A DNA stretch of 64,000 bases from Verrucomicrobiales bacterium (GTDB lineage: Bacteria > Verrucomicrobiota > Verrucomicrobiia > Limisphaerales > J093), in NCBI GenBank assembly GCA_015075445.1, contig JABTUJ010000015.1, positions 1-64,000 of the forward strand. The letters are read 5' to 3'. The notes beneath the pieces are model-generated. The model saw only the letters and a program-made list of their open reading frames with translations, ran no database searches and was not told the DNA's origin. Each line of letters starts with the position of its first letter. Position 1 is the first letter of the stretch. This document shows positions 1 through 8,374 of this stretch, one piece after another. The position numbers were made by a program, and so were the translations under genes.

Positions 1-2014
1 GCACCAGCGCCGGGACGTTGGCCTGTCCTCCCACCGCACGCCACCTCCTCAGACGCACCCGCAGGGACGAGAGCTGTGCACCGTCCAACCGCCCCGGCTC
101 GGCCAACGTCACCGGCTCGTCTCCCGCCATGATCACCGCCAGTTCGATGTTCTGCGGCCAAGCTTCAAGCACGCGCGCCACCTCCGCCAGGTACCCCGCC
201 ATCGTCCGGGACCCATCCACCACCAACACCGCCAGGACCGGCGCCGGTTCCTCCACCTCCGCCAATCGCCCCTCGACCTGGCCGCCCGCCGCCGATCGCG
301 AATCACGGGTCCAGACCTGCCGCACTTCCGCGCTGCGCTCCACTCGCACCAGCGTGGCCGATGACCCCAGATCCGAGTCCCGCACCAGACCGCGCACCGC
401 GGTCGTACCCGGTTTCGGTTCCTCGGCTCGCAAGGCCTCGCCCAAGGGTGCCAGGCGGCCGCGTCCTTCGATCCAAAGCGAGTGCCGCAGCGTCTCGGGC
501 AACGTGAAGTTCCGCTCGAGAAACGCGGGCCATTCCACTACGCCCTCCCCCGCACTCTCGAGGGGAATGGGCGCCGTGATCCCCAGGCGCACCCGCATGG
601 TCCCCCCGTCTGCCGGCACCGGGAAACACTGCATCAGGATCCGATCAGGCCCCGCGGTAGTCACCAGAACCGGGTCGCGTCGCTGCCGGATGGCCACCTG
701 CTCGTACGCCCGCCGCGTCTGGGCTCGCCCGGCAAAAGCGGCTTCCCGCTCCTCGCCGTTCACCCACAGGGTCAGCCGCGACACCACCCCGCCGTGCGGC
801 AGTTGGAGCTGCGCTCGCGCTTCCCGCTGGCGATTCGAGACGTTCTTGAACTCGAGGGTCCACTCGTAATACGCCACCGCCGCGTCCGGCTCGACCACGG
901 CGTCCAGCCGCGAGCCCTGCAGGGTCAAACCCTGGACGCGACCCCCGACGCGTTCGCCTCCCTGATCCGTGTCCCACGTCCAGTCATCCAGGTCCGCAAA
1001 GACACCTCGAGGCGTGCGCACCTTGGGCGCCGGCACGGCATTGAACGGCTGGCCCGTCACGCGGTAATAAACCTCCCGCGCCTGCTCGGCACTCACCTGC
1101 CGCCGGGTCCCGGTCAACCACCCCACCAGATCCATGTTCTCGGCTCCCAGCGTGCGCCCGTAGCACTCCCGCAACAGCGTGTTCTCGCGCCCCACCAACC
1201 GGAGCCAGCTCAATCCTCGCTGCTGCACGGCGGGCTCGTCCGAAACCGCCATCCCCAGCGCTGCCCGCGTGATCCAGCCCGGGGCATCCAGCACCCCCAA
1301 CACCAGCCACGCGCCCACAGCCCCCTGCCAGAACCCGCGTCCCGGAATCCCTTCCACCCCCACGCGCCCACGCTGCAGGTGACCCCGCAGAAACACCGTC
1401 GCCACCAGCGCCAGGACGGGCGTCAACGGCAGCAGTCCGAAGCCATAGACAATGATCGCCAGCAGCCCCGGAAGCGCCATGGGCGCAAACAGGATCGTGT
1501 AGAACAGCGCAATCCCAAAGGCCGATCCGTTCGCCCAATTCAACCACGGCCGCACACGCGCCGGTTCCTGCCGCAACGCCCGCCAGACCAGCCCGTTGGC
1601 CAACGGCACCCAGCCCACCAGCAACACATGCCAGAGCGTCGGCAGGGGATCGAAAAAAGCCCCCGCACACATCCGGGTCGCGAGTTCCGCCACCAGGGTG
1701 ATGCCCGGCAGCAGCACCCCCACCAGCACCAGCCAGATCCCGGGCTTCCGCGGGGCGACAGCCGAACTCGGCATCGCGACAGTCGCGGGTCGTGGGTCGG
1801 GCTCGGGCGGTGGCACGTCCAACCGCGCCAGCCAGCGTCGCACATCGGCCTCGGTCACCACGGCCAACCCCGCGGTGCGGGCCTCAAGCTCGAGGTGCCG
1901 ACGCAGGTCGTCCCGTACTTCGGTCGGGTCGGCTCCCGACGCCGTCAGCGTGGCCCGGGCGCCCTGGCAATACCGGTCGAGTTCCTGTTCAGCAGCGGGG
2001 GTCCAGGTGATCAT
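1..2014 (-). CDS. VIT/VWA-domain integral membrane protein (partial, runs off the window)
   Basis: This open frame runs without a stop from an ATG at 2014 to the window edge, so at least 671 residues are present and the C-terminus is missing. The N-terminal 80 residues are soluble and helical, like the domains that partner PadR regulators. About five hydrophobic segments follow (roughly residues 92-260). A VIT-like domain lies near residues 370-500 (YYEWTLEFKNVSNRQ, then the AYEQVAIRQRRDP stretch). A VWA-type strand follows near residue 595 (VLAVLVVDGSRTMAG), whose DGSRT only partly matches the metal-binding DxSxS. The start overlaps the PadR stop by four bases (ATGA), so the two are translationally coupled. 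The family resembles VIT membrane proteins tied to exosortase-like systems. The function is unknown; the domain reading is fairly sure. Confidence 0.75.
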   Translation of the reverse strand, partial: MITWTPAAEQELDRYCQGARATLTASGADPTEVRDDLRRHLELEARTAGLAVVTEADVRRWLARLDVPPPEPDPRPATVAMPSSAVAPRKPGIWLVLVGVLLPGITLVAELATRMCAGAFFDPLPTLWHVLLVGWVPLANGLVWRALRQEPARVRPWLNWANGSAFGIALFYTILFAPMALPGLLAIIVYGFGLLPLTPVLALVATVFLRGHLQRGRVGVEGIPGRGFWQGAVGAWLVLGVLDAPGWITRAALGMAVSDEPAVQQRGLSWLRLVGRENTLLRECYGRTLGAENMDLVGWLTGTRRQVSAEQAREVYYRVTGQPFNAVPAPKVRTPRGVFADLDDWTWDTDQGGERVGGRVQGLTLQGSRLDAVVEPDAAVAYYEWTLEFKNVSNRQREARAQLQLPHGGVVSRLTLWVNGEEREAAFAGRAQTRRAYEQVAIRQRRDPVLVTTAGPDRILMQCFPVPADGGTMRVRLGITAPIPLESAGEGVVEWPAFLERNFTLPETLRHSLWIEGRGRLAPLGEALRAEEPKPGTTAVRGLVRDSDLGSSATLVRVERSAEVRQVWTRDSRSAAGGQVEGRLAEVEEPAPVLAVLVVDGSRTMAGYLAEVARVLEAWPQNIELAVIMAGDEPVTLAEPGRLDGAQLSSLRVRLRRWRAVGGQANVPALV

Positions 2015-2358
2015 GAGCGACCTCCGGAGCGGCGCAGCAGGCCTGCGCCTCGGTTGAGTTGATCCAGGTAATCTTGCATGAGAGCGAGCACACGCCGCCC
2101 GTCCTTGGTCAGCGCGTAGTACTTGCGAGCCGGTCCCTCCGAGGATTCCTCGAGCCGCGTGCTGACCAGCCCCTGCAACCGCAGCCGGGAAAGCAACGGG
2201 TACAGCGTGCCTTCGGTCATCCCCAGACCGGGCAGGTTCACCAGTCGTTTGACCAGCTCGTACCCGTACTGCTCCTCGTCGGCGAGAGCCTGCAGGACGC
2301 AGAGGTCCAGCAGCCCCTTGCGCGCCTGCACGGTCCAGTTGTCGAAGTAGTCACTCAT
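2011..2358 (-). CDS. PadR family transcriptional regulator
   Basis: A 115-residue protein beginning MSDYFDNWTVQARKG. It has the PadR winged-helix signature: LLDLCVLQALADEEQYGYEL, then EGTLYPLLSRLRLQGLV, then the wing and RKYYALTKDGRRVL. PadR proteins are small dimeric repressors that control an adjacent gene, often a membrane protein. Here the stop overlaps the start of the VIT/VWA membrane protein by 4 bp, and its own start overlaps the end of the upstream membrane-protein frame. I chose the ATG at 2358 because the family begins close to this motif; the frame could extend 11 codons further upstream. The effector is unknown. Confidence 0.9.
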   Translation of the reverse strand: MSDYFDNWTVQARKGLLDLCVLQALADEEQYGYELVKRLVNLPGLGMTEGTLYPLLSRLRLQGLVSTRLEESSEGPARKYYALTKDGRRVLALMQDYLDQLNRGAGLLRRSGGRS

Positions 2359-2968
2359 TACAGGAGCGATGCCACCGAACATCCACCGCACGATTCAGAG
2401 TCGCGAGCCAGACCGCCAACCCACCTCCCATGGGCACCGCGCCCACCACCAAGATCGCTTCCGAAGGCTCGCGCTGCCCGGGCCCAAGGCAGGCAAGCTG
2501 CATCCCCAGGCATAATCCAGCCAGGAGCAACGCCGTCCCAACCACCGCCCAAGAACGCCGGATCCGCGGCACCGCCAGTCCAAACAGCCCAAACGTCACC
2601 ACCAGCGTGGGCAGGTAGATGAACAGAAACATCCCCAGGCTCCACCCGCCGCCCAACAGCGTCAGCAGCACCCCCGCCCACATTCCCCCTCCCAGCAGCG
2701 TCGCCACGGCCGCCGTCCCCACCCGCTGCCGGTCGCTCCCGCACCCCCACCGACGGCTCACCACATACAGGCCAATAAACCACGCCAGTAGGAAACCCAC
2801 GCCGCTCAGCAGAAACAGGTCGAGCACGTATACCCAACCACCACGACCACCCGTGCCAACACCCGGCCCCGGCGAAGCCCCGCCGCCAAGCGCCACCCAT
2901 CCGAGCTCCAGCGTCGGCCAGGCAAGCAAGACACACACCCCAACCGCCGGCAGCCACGCCGCCACCAT
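2351..2968 (-). CDS. hypothetical multi-pass membrane protein
   Basis: A 205-residue frame starting MVAAWLPAVGVCVLLAW, with five or six hydrophobic segments separated by short basic or glycine-rich loops. I recognise no family. The ATG at 2968 is preceded by a GGAGGG stretch at good spacing. The frame continues upstream to 3211, but that part has no membrane character and contains a degenerate heptamer repeat, so I treat it as leader. It overlaps the PadR gene start by 8 bp and would form a three-gene unit with PadR and the VIT/VWA protein, which makes a membrane-stress or surface role plausible. That role is inference. Confidence 0.55.
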   Translation of the reverse strand: MVAAWLPAVGVCVLLAWPTLELGWVALGGGASPGPGVGTGGRGGWVYVLDLFLLSGVGFLLAWFIGLYVVSRRWGCGSDRQRVGTAAVATLLGGGMWAGVLLTLLGGGWSLGMFLFIYLPTLVVTFGLFGLAVPRIRRSWAVVGTALLLAGLCLGMQLACLGPGQREPSEAILVVGAVPMGGGLAVWLATLNRAVDVRWHRSCNE

Positions 2969-3140
2969 GATCCAATCCCTCCATGCCGCCTCCTCGCCAC
3001 CGACTCCTGTCAACCTGTGGTGCGGGCTTCCAGCCTGCACCCTCCCCGATTCATGGCCCCTGAGCAGGTCCAGCAGGAACAGGCCGCTTCCCATGCAACG
3101 GCTGGCCCGGCGTTGCCCTTGGAGTTCTGGACCTTCCCTT

Positions 3141-3168
3141 GAGCTTTGATCTTTGAACTTTGAGCTTC
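3141..3168. repeat. short degenerate heptamer repeat (four units)
   Basis: Four consecutive 7-bp units of the form GANCTTT lie between the small secreted gene and the membrane-protein gene. They resemble the GACTTCG/ACCTTCG heptamers inside alaS and two kinase genes in this window. The copy is short and degenerate, so membership of the same repeat family is a suggestion. Confidence 0.4.
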
Positions 3169-3243
3169 CCACCGCGCCGATCACCGGGGACGGGTTCGGG
3201 TCCGGGTTCATCGCGAATTCCCTTCCGTTGAGCCCTGGCCTCG

Positions 3244-3738
3244 CTACTGCGGGCGCGGCCGCACCAGCACCCCGGCTTCCACCGGCACGGCCTCCTGGCG
3301 TTCGCCCCGGTCCGGGATCTCCTTCACGGCGGCGGTTCCATCAGGCCGGAACACCCAGAACTGCGTCGCGCGGTGGTGTTCGTTGGCCAGCGAGATGAGA
3401 AACACCCCGTTGCCAATCCACTGAAACTCGCCCGCCAACTCGCGCAGCCGCGGATCACTGGCAGCCCCGGCGCGGGCCCGGCCGGATTCGACCGTCAGGT
3501 TGACCCGGCGCTCGCGACCGCCCTGCTGGAGGTTCAGCAGGTAATGACCGTCGGGCACAGCGGCGAGCCCGAGCACATCGAGAACGGGCACGGGCGCAGC
3601 CCGGGACGCGGCCCCGGGCGTCGCCGGGGGCGCGTCAAGCCGCGCGTGCGAAGCGGTGGGGGGCGTGGACGTCGCGGTCGTCGTCGTGCCGAGGAACAGG
3701 AGCGGGACGAGGGAGAGCAGGGCCAAGAGCGCATTCAT
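3244..3738 (-). CDS. hypothetical secreted protein
   Basis: A 164-residue protein starting MNALLALLSLVPLLFLG, a clear signal peptide, followed by a Ser/Thr/Ala/Pro-rich linker and a compact C-terminal region (VLDVLGLAAVPDGHYLLNLQ, later WIGNGVFLISLANEHHRATQFWVFRPDG). I do not recognise a family; the second half looks like a small beta-rich domain. The start at 3738 was preferred over the frame's upstream end because the signal peptide begins there. It stands alone between the PadR group and the SNF2 helicase on the same strand. Confidence 0.6.
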   Translation of the reverse strand: MNALLALLSLVPLLFLGTTTTATSTPPTASHARLDAPPATPGAASRAAPVPVLDVLGLAAVPDGHYLLNLQQGGRERRVNLTVESGRARAGAASDPRLRELAGEFQWIGNGVFLISLANEHHRATQFWVFRPDGTAAVKEIPDRGERQEAVPVEAGVLVRPRPQ

Positions 3739-3822
3739 GATCGGCGGATTCGTCGTTGCGATACCAAGTACCTTGCGATGCATAGTACTTGGCTTTACCA
3801 CTGTCAATCACCTTTTTCGGGT

Positions 3823-6800
3823 TCACCCCAGCAGCTCCCGCAGCTCGTCCCACGTCAGCGACGTCGCCAGCTCTTCCTCCCCCCCCAGCGTCGCCCGGCT
3901 CACGTCCCGCTTGCGCGCCTGCAGGTTCAGGATCTTCTCCTCGACCGTGTCCCGCGCGATCAGCTTGTAGCTGGTCACCACCTGGCGCTGCCCGATCCGG
4001 TGCGCGCGGTCCGTGGCCTGGTCTTCCACCGCCGGGTTCCACCACGGGTCGAAGTGGATCACGGTATCCGCCCCGGTCAGGTTCAACCCGGTGCCCCCCG
4101 CCTTCAGGCTGATCAGGAATACCGGGATCGACGCGTCGCCCTGGAACCGCTGGACCACCGCCGCCCGATCCGTCGTCGAACCATCCAGATAACAGAAGCC
4201 GAGACCCTCCGCCTCGAGCCGCTCCCGCAGCAGCGTCAGCAGGCTCACGAACTGGCTGAACACCAGCACGCGATGCCCGCCGTCGAGCGCCTCGGCCAGC
4301 AGTTCGCTGAACAAGTCGAGCTTTCCGGAAACCTCCGCCGGATCGAACGACCGCTCGCCCGGGAGCAGCCGCAGGTCGCAGCACACCTGCCGCAGCCGCA
4401 GCAGCGCATTCAACATCACCATCCGGCTCCGGGCCTCCCCCGCGGCCCCCACCGCCTCGAGCACCTCCCGCCGACCAGCGTCCAGCACCTGCTCGTACAC
4501 CCCCCGTTGCGTCGGCGTCAGTTCGCAATACGCCACCTGCTCGAGCTTGGCCGGGAGATCCGCCGCGACCTCGCGCTTCAACCGCCGCAGCAGAAACGGC
4601 CGCAACCGCCGCGCCAGCCGCGCCTGCGCCTGGGCATCGCGATCCCGCGTGATGGGCAGCTCGTACCGCTCGCGAAAGTCCTTCGCCGACCCGAGATAGC
4701 CCGGCATCAGAAAGTCGAAGATGGACCAGAGATCGAGGACCGAGTTTTCGAGCGGCGTGCCGGTGAGGACCAGCCGGTGCGCAGCGCGGACCGCTTTGAC
4801 TGCCTGCGCGTTCTGGGTCTGGCGATTCTTGATATGTTGCGCCTCATCCAGCACCACGGTGTCGAACGTGACTTCCCGGTACCGGTCCGCGTCGCGTCGA
4901 ATCAACGCGTAGCTGGTCACCACCAGGTCGCTCGCGGGCAGCCGCGCGAACTCGGCGTGCCGGCCGGGCCCATGGAGCGCCAGGACCTTGAGGTCCGGCG
5001 TGAACCGCGCCGCCTCGGCCACCCAGTTGAACACCAGACTCGTCGGACACACGATCAGCATCGGCGGCAACCCCGCCTGGCTCTGGCGCGCAAACCGCAG
5101 GGCGGCGAGCGTCTGCAGCGTCTTCCCCAACCCCATCTCGTCGGCCAGGATGCCGCCAAAACCGTGCGTCCGCAGGAAGTGCAGCCAGGCCACGCCCTGC
5201 TTCTGATAGGGCCGCAGCACGGACTCGAGGTCTCCCAGGGGCGGGCATGCGAGCGGCACTTCTCCCGAGTGCTGGGCGGCCCGCTGATTCCAGGCCGCGG
5301 GTGCCTGGACGCGCCAGCCCGGCTGCTGTTGGAGCGTGGCCGCCACAAACCCGGCCTGCCGGCTGGAGATCCGATAGCCCTCCGCGTGTTGCCGCGGCGC
5401 ACAATCGAGCAACACCGCCTGCAACTCCTCCACCGCCCCCGTGTCCATCAACGCCACCTTGCCGTTCGGCAAACGCGTGTGGCTGCGTCCGGACCGCAGC
5501 CAGCGTTGAACCTCCGCGGGCGGGATCACGTCGCCCCCGCGCGACCGGAACACCACGCCCAGGTCGAACCAGCGTTCACCCGACGGCGTGACCTCAAATT
5601 GCGGTTCGACCCGTTCGAACTGCCGCGCCGCACTGCGCTCGAGCCGCTCCTCAAGCGTCACCTTCCATTCGCGCTGCAGCCGCGGAAACTCGCGGGCGAA
5701 GAACTCAAACACCGCGTCCTGGCCCGACAGTTGGAGCCGCCCCTCCGCGTCGGGCCCGGTGAAGCCACTCCGCTGCACGCGCGCTAGCGCCGCGCGTTCC
5801 GCGGCCAGATCGCGTGTCAGATATCGCGTGGCAACCTCCGCATCCGGCAGCCAGACCGTGTCCGCCGAGGCCTCCCCGCCGACCGCCACGTCCCGACCGC
5901 CGTACGTGGCGTGCAACTGGGCGGTCAGTTGCGCCAAGCCACCCTCGAGCTGCAAACGCAGCTTCGGCGCCGGCGTCTCCAGCGTGAACACCGTCGGTTC
6001 GAAGTCAGCCTCGATCCCACCTGCCTCCCCGAACTGCGGCCACTGCCGCATCATGAAGTCCGGCACTTGCTCGCGCGGCACACGGACGGGCCCGTGCAGG
6101 ACTTCGCGCACACCGCCCGGCAAACCCAGCGGCCGCACCACCGCGTCCTGCCACACCCATTCGCCGAGCGACACGAACGACGGCCGCGCTCCGCGAAGCT
6201 CCAGCCGGATTTCCCCGCTCGCTTCAAGGACCGCCCGCAACGGCCAGGCCAGCGGCGCCGACGTCACCCGCACCGGCCGCGCCTTGCCCAGCGTCAACCG
6301 GGGATGATCCACCAGGCGCGGGAGCAGTTCCGCCAGGTCCTTCAGACCCAGTTGCAGCAACGCCGGCGTCTCCCCGCGCGTCAGCACTCCGACGTGATCC
6401 AGCACCGCCGCGTCCTCCGGCGCGAAGGCATACGGCCGCCCGGCGGGCAACGCGTTCAGCGGTCGGCGTCCCCCGCCCCACCCCACCTCGAATACCAGCA
6501 TCACCTTGCCCCGCGCCACCGCCTGTTCAAACTGGGGCGGAAACACCACCCAAAGCTCGGCCGGTTCGCCGTCCGCCGCGCGCGCCAGTCCCCCGGCCCT
6601 CCGCGGTGCCGCCGGCGGTGTCGCCGCGCGACTGGGAACGGTGTGAGGGGGCGCTTGAGACTGGCTCCGCAGCCAGTGCAGGCCCACCGCGACGCTGTGC
6701 GCGCAGATCTTGCCCCATTCCCGCGCCTCCCGACACGCGCACTGGTTCTCCAGATCTGCAGGGTTCGGAATGAGGAGCGTTGCCGGGATCGAACGGTCCC

Positions 6801-6942
6801 CCGCCCGCACCACACCGTGCAGCCGGGGCGGATCCCAATGCGAGTTCAGTACCTGCCCTTGCTCCAGGTAAGCCCGGGCCCGCTTCATGACGTCCCAGCC
6901 CGCCGCCTCTCGCAACAACGCCTCGCTCAGTTCCACACTCAT
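3823..6942 (-). CDS. SNF2-family DEAD/DEAH helicase with SWIM zinc finger
   Basis: A 1039-residue Swi2/Snf2-type ATP-dependent DNA translocase, probably remodelling protein-DNA complexes in the cytoplasm. A SWIM zinc finger lies near residues 68-82 (C68, C70, C80, H82). The helicase core holds Walker A (ADEMGLGKT, about residue 600), the Walker B box DEAQ (about 697), motif III LTGTPLENS, and at the C-terminal end FDPWWNPAVEDQATDRAHRIGQ (motifs V-VI, about 960-985). The middle region (about 150-560) is the less conserved bacterial SNF2 N-domain. Length and motif order match bacterial SWIM-SNF2 proteins. No partner gene adjoins it, and nothing looks broken. Confidence 0.95.
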   Translation of the reverse strand: MSVELSEALLREAAGWDVMKRARAYLEQGQVLNSHWDPPRLHGVVRAGDRSIPATLLIPNPADLENQCACREAREWGKICAHSVAVGLHWLRSQSQAPPHTVPSRAATPPAAPRRAGGLARAADGEPAELWVVFPPQFEQAVARGKVMLVFEVGWGGGRRPLNALPAGRPYAFAPEDAAVLDHVGVLTRGETPALLQLGLKDLAELLPRLVDHPRLTLGKARPVRVTSAPLAWPLRAVLEASGEIRLELRGARPSFVSLGEWVWQDAVVRPLGLPGGVREVLHGPVRVPREQVPDFMMRQWPQFGEAGGIEADFEPTVFTLETPAPKLRLQLEGGLAQLTAQLHATYGGRDVAVGGEASADTVWLPDAEVATRYLTRDLAAERAALARVQRSGFTGPDAEGRLQLSGQDAVFEFFAREFPRLQREWKVTLEERLERSAARQFERVEPQFEVTPSGERWFDLGVVFRSRGGDVIPPAEVQRWLRSGRSHTRLPNGKVALMDTGAVEELQAVLLDCAPRQHAEGYRISSRQAGFVAATLQQQPGWRVQAPAAWNQRAAQHSGEVPLACPPLGDLESVLRPYQKQGVAWLHFLRTHGFGGILADEMGLGKTLQTLAALRFARQSQAGLPPMLIVCPTSLVFNWVAEAARFTPDLKVLALHGPGRHAEFARLPASDLVVTSYALIRRDADRYREVTFDTVVLDEAQHIKNRQTQNAQAVKAVRAAHRLVLTGTPLENSVLDLWSIFDFLMPGYLGSAKDFRERYELPITRDRDAQAQARLARRLRPFLLRRLKREVAADLPAKLEQVAYCELTPTQRGVYEQVLDAGRREVLEAVGAAGEARSRMVMLNALLRLRQVCCDLRLLPGERSFDPAEVSGKLDLFSELLAEALDGGHRVLVFSQFVSLLTLLRERLEAEGLGFCYLDGSTTDRAAVVQRFQGDASIPVFLISLKAGGTGLNLTGADTVIHFDPWWNPAVEDQATDRAHRIGQRQVVTSYKLIARDTVEEKILNLQARKRDVSRATLGGEEELATSLTWDELRELLG

Positions 6943-6974
6943 CAGGTCAGCCCGTCCGCCGGCAGATCCTAACC

Positions 6975-7385
6975 TTAAGGGCTGACGCCGCCCTCAAGCA
7001 CGTACGCGGCCGGATGCCGCGTGAAGCCCACCCGCGGGTAGTAATCCACCGCCCGCGGTGCCGCCAACAGAATGATCTGCGCCGCACCCCCCGCCTCCCG
7101 CGTCCGCCGAATCAGTTCCCGCCCTATCCCCCGCCGCTGATGACTCACCCGTACCGCCAGATCGGACAAATACGTGCAGTAGGCAAAGTCGCTCAGACTG
7201 CGTGCCACCCCCACCAGCAGCTCCCCCTCCCACGCCGTCACCACCAGGTTCGCCTGCGCCAGCATCGCCCCCATCCGCTCCCGATCCTCCACCGGACGAC
7301 GCGCCCCGAGCGTCGATGCCCGATACAGCTCGATCACCGCCTCCAAGTCCAGGGCGTTGCCCCGCCGATACTCGATGGCTCCCAT
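6975..7385 (-). CDS. GNAT family N-acetyltransferase
   Basis: A 136-residue acetyl-CoA-dependent acetyltransferase. The core signature is the beta4/motif A region LSDLAVRVSHQRRGIGRELI, with the acetyl-CoA pyrophosphate loop QRRGIG, and later VDYYPRVGFTRHP, which matches the Y/F-GF element before the last strand. The substrate is unknown. I start at the ATG at 7385 (MGAIEYRRG), where the family normally begins; an in-frame ATG six codons upstream is the alternative. It lies just upstream of the helicase on the same strand, with 32 bp between them. Confidence 0.88.
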   Translation of the reverse strand: MGAIEYRRGNALDLEAVIELYRASTLGARRPVEDRERMGAMLAQANLVVTAWEGELLVGVARSLSDFAYCTYLSDLAVRVSHQRRGIGRELIRRTREAGGAAQIILLAAPRAVDYYPRVGFTRHPAAYVLEGGVSP

Positions 7386-7412
7386 CCCGTCAGGCCCCTT
7401 CACCCTTGCCCG

Positions 7413-8201
7413 TCACCACCACCTCCAGTTCGGGTCCGGCGGCGGCGACGTCAGCCAGTTCTGCATCTCGGGCGGGAACCGGTAGTTCTCCGCGTGGCCA
7501 TCGCCAAACAGCATGTTCACATACCGTTTGCCCCGGTAGCTGTGCCAGATGTTCCGCGTGTCCGCGGTCACCCCCTCTCCCAACGGCCGGTTCGCGTGCC
7601 AGGGCCAGTCGCCATGCACGATCTTGTTCACCGGACTCCGCAACAACTCGGCCTCGTTCAACGGCGTGCCGTTCGGCGTGCCGGCCGGCGCCCGCGAATC
7701 GGCTGTGACCCGCCGCGTCCGGAAGTGGTCACTCACCCATTGCGGCAGGTAGCTGTTCCCCCAGGAGGTGTAACAGCTCCGGCCCTTCGGCGTGCTGCTG
7801 AACGAGTCGCCCCGGTCGGCCGGACATTGAAAGGCCTCGACCGCGGCCACGTAGAGGTTCAGCGGCCGGTTGGTCTCCCGCACATTGCCACCGTAATCCG
7901 CGGCCGGCCCGCCCAGGTAGGCGTTCGTGATGAACTTCCCCCCCACCGCCCCCCAGCCGTTGTGCACCGGGAAAAAGCCCCGATTCTCGTCCTGGTACAG
8001 GCGGAACCCGATTCCATGCTGCTTGAGGTTGCTGATGCACTTGACGCTCATCGCCTTGCTCTTCGCCCGCGCCAGCGCCGGCAACAGCATCCCCGCCAGG
8101 ATGGCAATGATCGCGATCACCACCAACAACTCGATGAGCGTGAACCCGGACCCGCGCCGGGCATCCGCGAGCGTCGGGCGGTGTAAGTTCAGGGTAGCCA
8201 T
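7413..8201 (-). CDS. type II secretion system pseudopilin-like protein (prepilin N-terminus, H-X9-DG type)
   Basis: A 262-residue protein. It has a short leader ending in Gly, then the prepilin peptidase site and hydrophobic helix GFTLIELLVVIAIIAILAG near residues 18-37, then the usual CISNLKQHGIGFRLYQDENRG helix, and a C-terminal FGDGHAENYRF motif. This architecture is hugely expanded in Verrucomicrobia and Planctomycetes, where such proteins are exported and processed as pseudopilins; individual roles are unknown. The start at 8201 (MATLNLHRP) gives the normal short leader. Nothing nearby encodes secretion machinery, so it is a typical orphan member. Confidence 0.9.
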   Translation of the reverse strand: MATLNLHRPTLADARRGSGFTLIELLVVIAIIAILAGMLLPALARAKSKAMSVKCISNLKQHGIGFRLYQDENRGFFPVHNGWGAVGGKFITNAYLGGPAADYGGNVRETNRPLNLYVAAVEAFQCPADRGDSFSSTPKGRSCYTSWGNSYLPQWVSDHFRTRRVTADSRAPAGTPNGTPLNEAELLRSPVNKIVHGDWPWHANRPLGEGVTADTRNIWHSYRGKRYVNMLFGDGHAENYRFPPEMQNWLTSPPPDPNWRWW

Positions 8202-8374
8202 GACCCGCAGCGTAGTATGAATTCCCGGGATGCCAAGCCTGAAGGCCGAGGCTCCCGCGCCCACTCAGCGCAATCGTCACTTCCTCCAGGGAATCCGCCC
8301 GGCTCGGATTCTGGCTCCGCAACTGCAGCCAAATCTGCTCGAGATCGCGCGCGACCGAGTTCATCGGCTGCTGC

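Noticed and set aside
482..2062. A long plus-strand open frame opposite the VIT/VWA and PadR genes
   Set aside because: Its product is Pro/His/Arg/Gln-rich without domains. The opposite strand carries an unbroken frame with recognisable VIT features, and long antisense frames are expected in such GC-rich DNA.
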